A program made the translations under genes and the position numbers. Shown here one piece after another: positions 54,140 to 64,000 of a DNA stretch of 64,000 bases. Source of the DNA: Holtermannia corniformis (Eukaryota; Basidiomycota; Tremellomycetes; Holtermanniales); contig BCIJ01000036.1 in assembly GCA_001599935.1 (NCBI GenBank), forward strand, positions 62,001 to 126,000, in the 5' to 3' direction. Positions within the stretch are counted from its first letter, which is position 1, and each line of letters begins with the position of its first letter. The notes beneath the pieces are model-generated. The model was not told the origin of the DNA. It saw only the letters and a list, made by a program, of their open reading frames with translations, and made no database searches.

Positions 54140-54250
54140 CTGGCTTCCGATAGTTGTAGTTGTCCAGGCTGTAGCAGGTGTTGTTGGACAGATACGATGA
54201 TTGTACACCTCTGGTCCTGGACGCGTATGGTGACGCGTTGGTACTACATT

Positions 54251-54319
54251 ATGGCATCCCCTCACTTTACGAAAAACAGTACAACATATGAAATCGGTCA
54301 AGGTCCATGCAACCAGCTG
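54251..54319 (-). repeat. Right terminal inverted repeat of the Tc1-like element
   Basis: Reverse complement of the left repeat with two differences; followed by TA at 54320-54321. Confidence 0.93.
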
Positions 54320-54469
54320 TAACCCGAGACGATCGGAACATGTGTAGATGTCATTTGAAGGACAGTACGTAGGTCAATTGAGCTCCTGTCCCAGAATTCT
54401 TGGAAAGAGTCGTCATCCTCAGGTCAAGCTTAATCAATCTATGCTTCTTAGGCCACCACCGATCGACGG

Positions 54470-54610
54470 CAGCTCGGACCAATGGCTAGATCCTCAAACG
54501 ACCAGCCTAGCTGCACACGCCCTTCGACGCTCCCGCCGGCCTCAAGATGTGCAGCTTGCCGGGCTGCGTGCACAAATCTGAGATGATCTCAAAGTCTTCC
54601 AGAGGTAGAG
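54470..54610 (-). pseudogene. Aldo-keto reductase 3'-end relic
   Basis: Reads DFEIISDLCTQPGKLH, matching DHDAISRLHTQPGKLQ of the intact neighbour. After a frame change it reads VQLGWSFEDLA, matching MLGWPFEVVGW. Nothing of the rest of the gene remains between the transposon and the intact reductase, so this is the last part of a third copy. The remainder of 54322-54743 holds nothing else recognisable. Confidence 0.6.
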
Positions 54611-54743
54611 TTGACAACTGTCGTACGAGCGGTATGGGCTTGCGTCAAGTGCACGCTCGTTTCGACATGGTTAGAACCCCTTGCCAGTCTCGAACATGAT
54701 CAAAGCAATGTCCATCACTTGCAAACTGCAGTCTGCGCTGCGC

Positions 54744-55966
54744 TCAATCCATCAGGTCCCAGCCGACGACTTCAAACGGCCAACCGAGCATCAAGCGCTT
54801 CTCATGGTCGACAATCGGTCCAAAGTGGGCCAACCACTGCAGTTTGCCAGGCTGCGTGTGCAAGCGCGAGATCGCGTCGTGATCTTCCGGGCTGAGCGTG
54901 AACGTCTAGCGTCGTTAGCACAAGCTCAGCCACGAAGCTGGACGCACCTCGAGGTTCTCGGCGAGACGCTTTGCGTTGGATGATTTCGGGATGACGCTCC
55001 AGCCTTTTTGAACAGACCAGGAGAGGAGCACCTGGCCTGGGGTTTTCCCTGTTTTCGCTGCAATGTCCAGGATGAGTGGGTCGCGAAGTAGCGGCGAGTC
55101 CGACTGGCCGATCGCTGCGACGTGATCAGTGACGGACTGCTGTACAGCGGCCGTGTACGTACGCGTATAAGCCATCAAGTGGATGCCCTTTTCGTTGCAG
55201 TAGCGCTCAATCGATTGTTGCGGGTGGTACGGGTGTCGTTCGACCTGGTTGACAGCGGGCAAGATCCGTGCCCCGGCGACCAGCTTGTCGAGCAACTTGA
55301 CGGCAAAGTTGGCCACGCCGATCGCTTTCACCTTGTCGCTTGTTGCCGGGTCCAGCCGGAGGTCTTCGAGCGAGCGCCAGGTGTCAAGATAGGTCGGTGA
55401 GGCGTCGATGGGGATCCCGGCGCCAGTGGCTGTCCGGCAGTCAGCAAGTCACGGCGTGAGCGACGGTCACGGACCGGGATCAACCACCTGCGGGCAGTGC
55501 TGGCTATGACAGGTCAGTCCAATACCGGTAATCCACGCAGTCCCACCCACATGAACAGATCAATGTAGCCGACGTTCAAAGCGTCCAAGCTCGCCTGCAG
55601 CGCCGTAGCCGCAGGGTAGTCTGTCCCCGCGATGAACTTTGTCGAAATGAAGAACTCTTCGCGCGGGATCCCAGACGCGCGGATCGCCTTGCCCAGCGGG
55701 ACCTCTGTACCGTATCGCTGCGCCGTATCGCTGTACCGCGCGTCAACAATCAGGTCGCGCCTGTGAGCAGATCGCTTACAAGAACCTGTAACCGACCTGG
55801 GGCGCGTCAGTCACATCACGTTTGATACCCGTAGAGGTGGCGTTGATCGTACCTTGATCGCAGTCGTCACGGCCTGCTCGATCTCCTCACTGGAGCCGGC
55901 CATGACCATGCCGAGGCCGACAGCGGGCAGCTTCTGACCAGTGTTGAGTGTGTATGAGTGCACCAT
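54744..55966 (-). CDS. Aldo-keto reductase
   Basis: NAD(P)H-dependent reduction of aldehydes or ketones, cytosolic. About 300 residues after removing six introns: MVHSYTLNTGQKLPAVGLGM, GYRFFDTAQRYGTEVPLGKA with catalytic Asp and Tyr, REEFFISTKFIAG (catalytic Lys), SLDALNVGYIDLFI then HCPQ where the catalytic His is expected, LDTWRSLEDLRLDPATSDKV, KAIGVANFAVKLLDKLV, LPAVNQVERHPYHPQQSIER, AYTPIGQSDSPLLRD, GKTPGQVLLSWSVQKGWSVI with PKSSN (cofactor phosphate site) and a C terminus ending EVVGWDLMD. All key residues appear intact, unlike the copy at 49619-50891. Start ATG 55964-55966. Confidence 0.88.
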
Positions 55967-56699
55967 GCTTGCTTCAGAGTGAGTGTTCGAACCGCTGCTT
56001 CGGTAAGCTGTGCAGACGGATCGAGCTGCCTACATATTAGTAGCAAAGTCAAAGGACCCCTGATAGGATCGATGACTCAGCAAGCGGTCTCATGGGCGAG
56101 AAGCCCGCGTTAGGATTATTCAGCGTTCCCATCAGCGGTGCGCGGTCAGCTGTAGACGATGGTCAGAGCGTTAACAAGCTACAACGCTGCTGTAGTCGGC
56201 GGAAGCACAGCGACAGGCGAGACGGGGCAGCACCGATACCGACACAATCGACGACGGGCTCGCAAGCAACTAGTTGTTATGCTAGGTAAATGCTAGGAAC
56301 GCAAGCACAGCAGCAACGCTGAATGTGCTAGAGCAAGTCGATGTTGATGGCGATGATGGTCTGTTGCAGTCTCTTGAACAATGCCGATGCAGCGCACAAG
56401 GCAAGCGGGAGGATCATCAGGCTTGGGTACAAGCTCTGCTAGATTATCATGGCCGAGACACGCACGAACAGGCGGCGCAGTCTCAGGCTCGAGCTCATCA
56501 GCCCCTCAGGCTTTACGCGCATCACAAGCAAAAACGGGAGAGCCTACTCAGGCTTCAGCTCCTAGTAGCTGCAGGAGCCGCCCGTACTGCCCGAGAGGCC
56601 GTGCAATACCTCGATGAAACGAGGACGGTCGCAACTGAACTCAGAAAGGCGTATCCATCTGGTGTGTGTCTTGTTCATACATCTACTCAGCTCATATCA

Positions 56700-57300
56700 C
56701 ACAGGCAACGTCAACTTGTCCGACTTGAAGCTTGAATATCTCCCGTCACACATGCCTGCTGCTCATCCCTGCCTCGGAACTGTCTCGACCGCCGGCACAG
56801 ACCGACCTAAGCGGTCGCTGACAATCGTAAGCTTGAACACAATCTGCTCGAAGCGCCGGACTAGTATCCATCGTGTGTTACAACCTGCTGAACAGAAATC
56901 ACCTCGCCGACAGTCACAACAAGCTGACGGGCCATCCGCCTGCGCCGCTGCTGCTGCCAGCGTGAAGATCTCCCACAATACTCTCACGACCCTGTCGTTC
57001 GACGTCACCACGGGGGTCTGTCCTACGGCGCTTCAGGCTTCCTTTTTACTGCGACGTCGCGCGCTCAAGGCCGCAACACGCTACCGCTCCCATCCCTGCG
57101 GGTACTCAACGTATAGCACAATCAGCTAGACAATGCTGCCATCACGGGAGATCTGCCAAAGACCCTGACGAGTCTCAATCTTTCGTTCGATGCACTGAAC
57201 GGCGTCATCTCCTGCCTGAATGCGCAAAGGCTGTCTGGTCTAATGAACCTCGGCTTGTCGGGCAATATGTGGCTAGCCAGGAATAGCCTTCTTATGTATC
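56700..57300 (+). pseudogene. Leucine-rich-repeat gene remains
   Basis: LRR units appear in shifting frames: NLSDLKLEYLP at about 56705, DSHNKLTGHPP near 56920, VKISHNTLTTLSFDVTT near 56960, then an open stretch AAITGDLPKTLTSLNLSFDA, LNGVISCLNAQRLSGLMNL, GLSGNMWLA at 57127-57280. No single splice model rescues all. The next gene ends with a typical LRR C-terminal cap, so these may be the front of the same ancestral LRR gene, broken by the inserted kinase-like region. The gap 55967-56700 before it holds no supported gene. Confidence 0.45.
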
Positions 57301-57463
57301 TCTACTGGCCCTCGGCGATGCTACATCACACGGGGGAGAGCAGTGAGGTGATACAGGGGCGGAGATCTATCCTAGCAATTCACTAGCACCTCACTACCAC
57401 TTCTTCCCTGTCCTTCCCTCAGTCGTCTCTGGACCGTCGACAGCAGCAACGAGCAACAGCACA

Positions 57464-60109
57464 ATGCTGGCTGATTCGGGACCACCGATATCCTCACAGC
57501 CATACCCTCAATTCGACACAAGCGTCACGTTTCTCGACTTTCTGCGCCGTTACAGATACTTTCGGCCAGGCCATGACCGGTTGGTCTCGGCTGACGACGC
57601 TGCATACGACGAGGATCCCCTAATCACCACGCCTGTATCTTCGGTCTCGCCTGAAAGAAACATACAAACTCTGGCTCGTCTTGGCCGGCTCGGTGTCACG
57701 TTCGTAGATGACCCCGCCATGATGGACAGCGCCGTCGCCGACTTCTTCTCTTCCATTAAGCCTGGGGTTATGATTGACCAGAGTCTGGTCGACTACGTCA
57801 ATACGCTTCGCCTCGGCCACGTTCGAAGTGTCTCTTATGCGAACGAGACGTCGCAAACAACCGCGTTCGCGTCGGAAGTTTGCGTGGTGATGAGCTACTA
57901 TATCCTGCGCAAGATGATGTACTATTTCAAAGACGGCGTTACGCAAGTCGGGAGCAAAGTGTCTGCGACATGGGACGTGCTGGAATCCTCGCAGAATACG
58001 GGCTCGTTCGATCTCGGATTCGGCGCACAAACGGCAAATGACCAAAGCGCCGCGGGGGCTCATTACATCCACGGCGTCGAAGCCGAGCGGCCATCAACCG
58101 GCGTGCCCGTCATTCAACGCCTACGCGAGCTGGCCGAGAGCGGACAAAGTCTTAGCCTCGCCACCTTATCGGCCCCTAGCTCCTTCAATGCTTTTCTGAT
58201 CAAAGTGCGTTCTCATCAGTTACCAGCGGTTCATGTGCTGATCCCGGGTTTGACGCGCAGCTACTCGAAGGAGCGCAGTATCATACACCGCTAACAGTCA
58301 TAGCGTCTACTTACACCACTGCTACTGTTCTCGCAATTAGTCCCCCTTCGCCGCGGACAGAGTACACCGAAGTTCGAGTCTCTTCCACATATAGGCGCGC
58401 TCCGCTGGATCCGAACGACTTCGGCGCACGCAATGTCACCATCCCTACCCTGCTCCTAGCCATGTCGATACGCTCCAAGACTAACACGCTGCCATCATAC
58501 GAGTCAACTTACGATTGGCCGAGCGGGGCAACTATTCGTTCCTGGTCGCCATCGACGAGGGCCAACTCCCCGAGTCCCAAACGCAAAGCAAGCGGCTATA
58601 TCGAACAACTGGTGTTAGCCAGTGCGCCGGCGCCGGCACAGGGACAGAGCCTGTACTCCGTCACTTGGGACGACTATATCCGAACTACGTTCGAGCAGCT
58701 ACGCGGACCCTTCAAACGACGTCGTGAGCTGGATGAAGAGCGGACGTTGCCGCAGACGGAGGGTGGCAAGCCGAGGCTGTTGAAGCTGTTCGAGTGTATC
58801 GGAGTTGGACACCTTGGCGACGTTTATCGCGGCCAACTCGAGGAAAAGCAAGTGGCTGTCAAGGTCGTATCCCCGGGTCTCCTCAACCCGCAAGCTACCA
58901 ATAACAGCTACAAGCCAGAGGATGCGGTGAAGGCAATTCAGCACGAAGCCGCCGTGTACGAGAAGCTACGCGCTCTACAAGGCACCTGTGTACCTCGCTG
59001 CGAAGGACTATGGAGGGGTGTGCGCTGCGGTTTCGAAGATACGCAAGACCCTTTCGCCGGCCGCATCTATCTACTCATCACAGAGTATATCCCTTTCGCT
59101 GTGAACTCGCCGACTAGTTTGCTAGCACCCGCTACGTCTTCTTCGACCATTCGAGTGCTGCTCGACGACGAAGACGCTGTGCGGATCAAGCATCTCTACG
59201 ATGCCATTCACCAACACGGCGTCTGCCATGGCGACGTCCAGATTCGGCATTGGCGCCGTCGTTCGAACGGCAGCTTGGCTTTGATTGACCTTGAACTCGC
59301 GCAATTTATATCAAAAAGCTCGAGATCCAACGAGGCTCGCAAGTCTCGGCAGGCTGTAGCTCACGAGTGGGCCCAGCTGGGATATCTACTACCCAGCGTA
59401 GCTCCATCGGGGCTGTACCAGCCCTCGACAAGAACGCTGGCGCTCAACAAATCGCAGACAAAGGCAGCCGTACGAAACGACGTTCTCGACTTGTCGACGT
59501 TGGAAACCGGTGTTGAAGACTGGCAGGCCCATGTCCGCATCGTCAAGATCGAAGCCGCCGGTGCCGGCCTCGGATCATTGCAACTGGGCGCAAGCTCGAC
59601 CCTGCCCGTCTTGAGTGACATCTACATCTCCGGCTCAGCGGTCACTTCGTCAACGCTACTGTCCCAGCTTGCGGCCGCGGCGCCCAACTTGCAGCAGCTC
59701 GAGATCGTCGGCTCGAATCTGACGGATCTCGAGGGCGTGCAGGCCCTCGTCGAGAACGGGCTCAAGACTCTCAACGTCTCGGGCGGTCGTGTGGCTGACA
59801 TCTCGGCGCTGGAGGCGGTTGCGCAACGCGTCAGAGAGGGTCAGGCGTGTGCGTTGGAGACGGTCGATTTGCGCGATAACGACATTGCACGGGTGAGTGA
59901 GCGCCGATGCGGATGCGAGGTTGATCGGATCACAGCTGTCTCCACTTCTTGGCTTTCTGCCCCTCGTGGCGCTATCTGTTGACGGCAACCCTTTCCGAGT
60001 GCCTCGGCGGCGAGTCTGGGAGAGCGGAGGTGAGTTTAGGATGTAAGATGTTATGCTAAGAGCAGGTACCGCGGGCCTGTTGACGTGGCTGCGCGATCGC
60101 GCCGAGTAG
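57464..60109 (+). CDS. Kinase-like protein fused to an LRR C terminus
   Basis: About 835 residues. Residues 1-400: MLADSGPPISSQPYPQFDTS and a region without recognised domain, with TTAFASEVCVVMSYYILRKM. At about 425-590 is a protein-kinase-like core: IGVGHLGDVYRGQL (glycine loop), QVAVKVV (Lys), LLITEYIPF (hinge), HGVCHGDVQIRHW in place of HRD-x-x-x-x-N, and LALIDLELAQF in place of DFG. The Asn and the second Gly are replaced, so activity is uncertain; it resembles fungal kinase-like proteins with H-G-D. From about residue 620 come LRRs (LQQLEIVGSNLTDLEGVQAL, LKTLNVSGGRVADISALEAV, LETVDLRDNDIARL) and the cap VDGNPFRVPRRRVWE and TAGLLTWLRDRAE, typical of LRRC40-like proteins. Introns at 58204-58260, 59893-59935 and 60031-60065. 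Confidence 0.65.
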
Positions 60110-60215
60110 TGTCCGACCAAGTTGTACAAACATGTATAATCGTCGTCCCGCCATCCACGTTCAGTACAGCCGAGACGCATATCCAGATCCATCCTAAAAT
60201 CATACAACTGCACGC

Positions 60216-62467
60216 TCAAGCCCCAAACGCCGCTTCCGCCGCGGCACGCTCTGCAAGACTGCCTCGAGCCTCCCATCGTCGCTTCTCCGCCTCCTTGGCC
60301 GCCTCCACCCGGTCCTCCTTCTTGCCCCAACCACCGCCACCAGGCGTCTGCAGCACCAACCGGTCGTTCGGACCAAACTTGACCGTCGCTTTACCTCCGA
60401 GGTTGACCTTGCGGACTTTACCCCCGACCTTGAGCGGTTGCTTGTACCACGTGTTGATCCCCATCTTGGCATCGTCGCCGCCTGCGAGGCCGTAGGGTGC
60501 GCGCGCGCGGCGCTCGGTCAATAGCGAGATGTTAATCTCTTCGAGGAATTCGAGATCACGGATCACACCGTTCCCGCCGTGATACTGGCCTTGACCGCCA
60601 GAGTTGGGGCGGTAGCCGAACTGGTGGAGGATGACGGGGTAGCGGCGCTCGAGGATCTCGGGGTCGGTGATACGCTGCGACACGTCAGTATGTGGGTGCG
60701 TTGCAAGTGCATAGCATACTCACAGTGTTTGTCATGTGGACGCTGGGCAAGCGGTCAGCAGCGTACAAGGCAGCCACGCAACTCACTGCACACCCGAAGT
60801 CCCATCCCACCCGTTCCCAGCGCCTGAACCGCCTGCAATCGTCTCGTAGTAGCCCCAGCCCTTTGTGACCTCGCCAGTCTCGGGATCTTTGCCACCCGCG
60901 CCGAAAGTCAAGTTGTTGCAGCAGCCTTGGCTGGCTGCGCACGCGTTGAACGCCTTGAGCACGACGTCGGTCACGCGCTGGCTGGTGAGTACGTTGCCGG
61001 CGCATACGGCAGCTTCAGGCGAGGGAGACAGCAGCGACTCTTCGGGGATGATGACTGCAGCGATCAGCACCTGTCTCGTCGGTAGCTCAGGTTGTATGGT
61101 AACACGGAGCAGCCGGGCACTCACTATCAAGTGGGACCAAACACCCTGCGTTCAAGGGGATATCCTCATTGACCATAGCACGCATGCTGGGCCTTGTCAG
61201 CTGCGATCATTCTATCAACCATACACACCAGTAGATGATCGCCGAATGCACGACGCTAATCGGCGCGTTCAGGTTGCCGCGCACCTCGGGCCCAGTACCG
61301 GTAAAGTCAAACTTGGCACTGCCCGTCTCGGGGTCAATGTCGATGTTCAAGACAATAGGCGAGCCGTCGTCAAGGTAGTCGATTGCCGAGAGGTGGTTGG
61401 ACCCTGCTTGGGTCGCCGACTTGCGGAGGAGGGAGCGGACAGCCTGAGCGGCGTTGCTGTTTATCCCTCAGTGAGGAACACGGTGGTCGATGGCACGAAA
61501 CTCACTTGCGGATGTGCATCATGTACTCGTGTACTGTTGCGAGCCCGTACTCTGTGACGAGGGCGCCCAGGAGCTGTACGCCCTTGTGGTTGGCGGCGAT
61601 TTGCTTCATGGTGTCAGCCTTTGCCTGTCACCACGAGACCCCACTCACCGCTTTGAGGTCGCTCTCGACGTCCTTGTAGTTTCTGCAACCACTGCAGCCT
61701 TCATACTCTGCCGGGTCCTCGACAAGCAGCTTGTACAAGCCTTTGGCATCGAACCGGCCACCGCTGACGACCTTGAAGCTCTTGACCTCTGCGCCCTCTT
61801 CGTACAGCTGGGTCGAGTTGGAAGGCATGGAACCAGGGATGATGCCGCCAATGTCGGCGTGGTGTGCGCGCGACGCCGTAAAGAAGATCAACTCGGGAGT
61901 ACCATTGGTCGTGTCGAAGACGGGCGTGATGAGCGTCAAGTCGGGCAGGTGGGAGCCGTACGCCGACGGGCTGTTGGTCAAGATGACGTCTCCCGGTGCC
62001 AGGGTCGCAGAGTGCAGCGAGTGCTGGTACTTGACGGCCATGGACATGGAGCCGAGGTGGACGGGGATGAAGCTATCAAGTCAAGGTTGGTGCGTGACTG
62101 CACGGACGTGCCTGTGCTCACGGTGCATTGGCAACGAGGTCACCGGTCGGACTGAAGAGGGCACAGCTGTAGTCCAGACGCTCCTTGATGTTTGTCGAGA
62201 TACTCCTGCGGTTGGCCGGTCAGTACGAGGGGCGATGTGGTATCAGTCAATCAACTGACGTCTGCTGCAACGACCGCCCCATGGCCTCGGCAATCGACCT
62301 GCCACGTCAGCATCCTGTTCGTTAGCTTGCATCCTGCTTACATGAAGCGGTTCGAGCTGGTTCCGGTCAGTCTCGACAGTCATCAGTAGCCGGGCGACAT
62401 ACAAGAGCGAGAGCGTGATCGGGTCATAGCCCTTTGCTGGCTTCTTGTCGATGGTGGAGTTGACCAT
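60216..62467 (-). CDS. Hydantoinase/5-oxoprolinase B subunit (HyuB-like), free-standing
   Basis: Begins [20 protein letters not shown], spliced to [20 protein letters not shown] and [20 protein letters not shown], matching the start of the B half of the fused protein. It continues [153 protein letters not shown] and [12 protein letters not shown]. About 590 residues. The A half is absent on this strand; instead an A gene starts 343 bp away on the other strand. Probable partner of that protein in one enzyme. The ATG at 62465-62467 starts a good open exon, and no A-type sequence precedes it. Confidence 0.9.
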
Positions 62468-62810
62468 TGTGAATACCAAGCTCGTAGAATGAACAGTCGC
62501 TGTGCGCAGTCCCGTCAGCGAGTATAAGTCAGTCCACGCCGTCAGCTCGCGTTGCACCTGTTGACCGAAGCGGAGCATGGTCCCGGTTCGGTGATAGCGG
62601 TTAATTACGGCAAAACTCGATTTCCCCGCCGGGAATCGAACGGAGCGCGCTGTCAGCCCCGTGCACCGACGGCAAATCGAGTTCAAGCGCGGCATATCGT
62701 TGTCGGGAATAGCAGCGGCGGTCACTCGGACAGCGCGCTCGGTGCTTAAGGAGTGTGAGTGGGCACTGGGCGAGTCAAGATCTTACCTTGCCTTGTGGGA
62801 TCGTACAGTT
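62468..62810. promoter_or_regulatory. Bidirectional promoter of the split hydantoinase/oxoprolinase genes with nested inverted repeats
   Basis: The 343-bp gap between two divergent start codons contains two perfect inverted repeats. AACTCGATTT (62614-62623) faces AAATCGAGTT (62674-62683). GAGCGCGCTGTC (62643-62654) faces GACAGCGCGCTC (62729-62740). Between and over them, 62626-62641 is the complement of GTTCGATTCCCGGCGG, shared with the fused oxoprolinase promoter at 39635-39650. This looks like a binding platform for a dimeric regulator; binding is inference. Confidence 0.5.
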
Positions 62811-64000
62811 ATGACGGGCGTATCAATGACTTCAACCACGCCTGACCACTCGATCCGGATCAGCATTGATAGGGTAGGTGCTGTGTGAAAGCTCAATGTT
62901 CTTGGCCATGCTCACCTGGATATGTAGGGAGGCACCTTTACCGATGTGCATGCCTCCTATACCGACCCGAATGACAGCAGCAAGCGCACAGAGCTTATCA
63001 CCAAGCTGCTGTCGCAGGACCCAAGCAACTATCGCGATGCACCGACCGAGGGTTGCAGACGGGTTCTCGAGATGATCACGGGCGAATCCCTGCCTCGCGG
63101 CGAGCCCCTGCCAACACGCAAGCTCGGTTAGTGTCTGTCCGTGCGTTGGTTTGACCGTGCTAAAGTCTACTAGAGTGTGTCCGGTTGTCGACCACGGTTG
63201 CAACCAACGCTCTACTCGAACGCAAAGGCGCAAAGCACGCTCTGCTCATCACCAAGGGGTTCAAAGACCTCTTGTCTATCGGTAACCAGGCCCGCCCGCG
63301 CATCTTCGACCTCAACATCAAGAAGCCCGGATCCCTCTACGGTGACGTCGTCGAAGTCGATGAGCGCGTCACCCTCGTCGGTTTCGCGACGGACCCGTTC
63401 CACGCCCAGCACAAGATCATCTTTGCCGAAGACGGCAGCGTCGAGAAGGCGTACACCGGAAACGGCGCCCAGCAGGGCCTCGTCGAGCAGGGCGCAAAGA
63501 TCGTAAAGGGGCTCAGTGGGGAGGCCGTGCACGTCATCAAGGAGCTTGATGAGGCCGCCGTGACGGAAGACCTCAGGAAGCTGTACGAGCAGGGCTACCG
63601 CTCTCTCGCTGTCGTCTTGGCCCATTCGTGAGTGAGAATGTCGATCCATCTCGACGGTGGCTGATTTCCCAGATACACATACCAAGCCCACGAGTTGGCC
63701 ATCGGCCGCATCGCCAAAGCCCTCGGATTCACCCAAGTCTCCCTCTCTTCCCAGCTCCTCGCCATGGTCCGCATGGTCCCACGAGGTGTCTCGACCACGG
63801 CCGATGCCTACCTCACCCCTGTTCTCAGTGACTACCTCGAGGGCTTCTACCAGGGCTTCGAGGGCGGCAAGGACGGTGACCTTGTTGTCGAGTTCATGGG
63901 CAGTGATGGTGGTCTTCTGGACTTGCGGGTGAGTCGAGTTGATCTGGGATTGTCCCCAGGCTGACAAGGCTTTGTCAGAACTTTACCGGATTGAAGAGTA
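62811..64000 (+). CDS. Hydantoinase/5-oxoprolinase A subunit (HyuA-like), 3' end missing
   Basis: Starts [20 protein letters not shown], and after an intron [20 protein letters not shown], the phosphate-binding start of the family. Then [20 protein letters not shown], an intron, [100 protein letters not shown] and [19 protein letters not shown] up to the edge. Thus only the first third to half of an A subunit is visible; whether a B domain follows beyond 64000 cannot be told, but a B gene lies divergent at 60216-62467. Sequence is clearly paralogous to, but not a recent copy of, the fused protein. R-L-S-T-T replaces the usual R-M-G-T-T. Confidence 0.88.

Larger units (their letters stand above)
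50982..54319. mobile_element. Complete Tc1/mariner-type DNA transposon with two convergent genes
   Basis: The element is 3,338 bp, bounded by inverted repeats of 69 bp that differ at only two positions and begin CAGCTGGTTGCATGG. It is flanked by a TA on both sides (50980-50981 and 54320-54321), the expected target duplication. Inside are a DD34E transposase on the minus strand (52923-54139) and a second multi-exon gene on the plus strand (51126-52790), convergent with about 130 bp between stops. Near-identical ends and open frames suggest recent, possibly still mobile, insertion. It sits inside an aldo-keto reductase array. The size is about twice that of one-gene elements in this superfamily, because of the second gene. 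Confidence 0.9.

Noticed and set aside
56325..56735. 136-codon plus frame with a helical, Gln/Arg-rich sequence
   Set aside because: Starts at GTG with no in-frame ATG; its end overlaps the LRR remains. Composition alone is not enough.
62614..62690. Possible tRNA on the minus strand, because GTTCGATTCCCGGC resembles a T-arm B box
   Set aside because: The five bases before TTCGATT do not pair with those after it, no D-arm A box or anticodon arm is found upstream, and the acceptor ends do not pair in a standard cloverleaf.
1..64000. CRISPR arrays, rRNA genes, bacterial operons or phage features
   Set aside because: No regularly spaced repeats, no rRNA-like sequence, and pervasive spliceosomal introns show eukaryotic nuclear DNA.

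Overview
The window is nuclear DNA of a compact fungal genome, most likely a basidiomycete. Genes sit close together on both strands and are cut by many very short introns (about 40-60 nt) with GTGAGT, GTGCGT or GTACGT donors and CTGAC/CTAAC-like branch sites. Gene content is fungal: a Zn2Cys6 regulator, UNC93-like and MFS carriers, fused 5-oxoprolinase, ERO1, FRG1 and a PUF protein. Pucciniomycotina is my best guess, from general impression only. All exon structures below were read by eye from splice consensus and protein-family conservation.

Layout. 0-4.3 kb: the end of an M20 N-carbamoyl-amino-acid amidohydrolase, a class II aldolase, and an UNC93-like carrier divergent from it. 4.3-6.6 kb: three small proteins of an undescribed-looking family (called S here). 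7-20 kb: a PTKASL-repeat protein, a PUF protein, three orphan ORFs, FRG1 and ERO1. 20-22 kb: an S-family pseudogene, an intact S gene and a kelch remnant. 22.1-31.0 kb: a head-to-tail array of six paralogues (called Z here) with a variant six-cysteine cluster and a C-terminal coiled coil. 32.0 kb: another S gene. 32.8-44.3 kb: an MFS carrier, a Zn2Cys6 factor, a DapA-family aldolase/synthase and a fused 5-oxoprolinase. 44.4-49.6 kb: two related tiny proteins, a ubiquitin-like membrane protein and an ADIP-domain coiled-coil protein. 49.6-56 kb: an aldo-keto reductase array (decayed copy, relic, intact copy) split by a complete 3.3-kb Tc1/mariner-type transposon with 69-bp inverted repeats, a TA duplication, a DD34E transposase and a second gene. 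56.7-60.1 kb: leucine-rich-repeat remains followed by a kinase-like/LRR chimera. 60.2-64 kb: a second hydantoinase/5-oxoprolinase locus, here as separate, divergent B and A genes.

Function. The two hydantoinase/oxoprolinase loci, the M20 amidohydrolase, two carriers, two aldolase-type enzymes and the Zn2Cys6 factor suggest a loose catabolic neighbourhood for a cyclic amide such as a hydantoin or 5-oxoproline (inference). Both oxoprolinase promoters carry the same 16-bp word with one mismatch. The most novel-looking items are the Z array, the dispersed S family, the two-gene transposon, the kinase-LRR chimera and the split divergent oxoprolinase pair.
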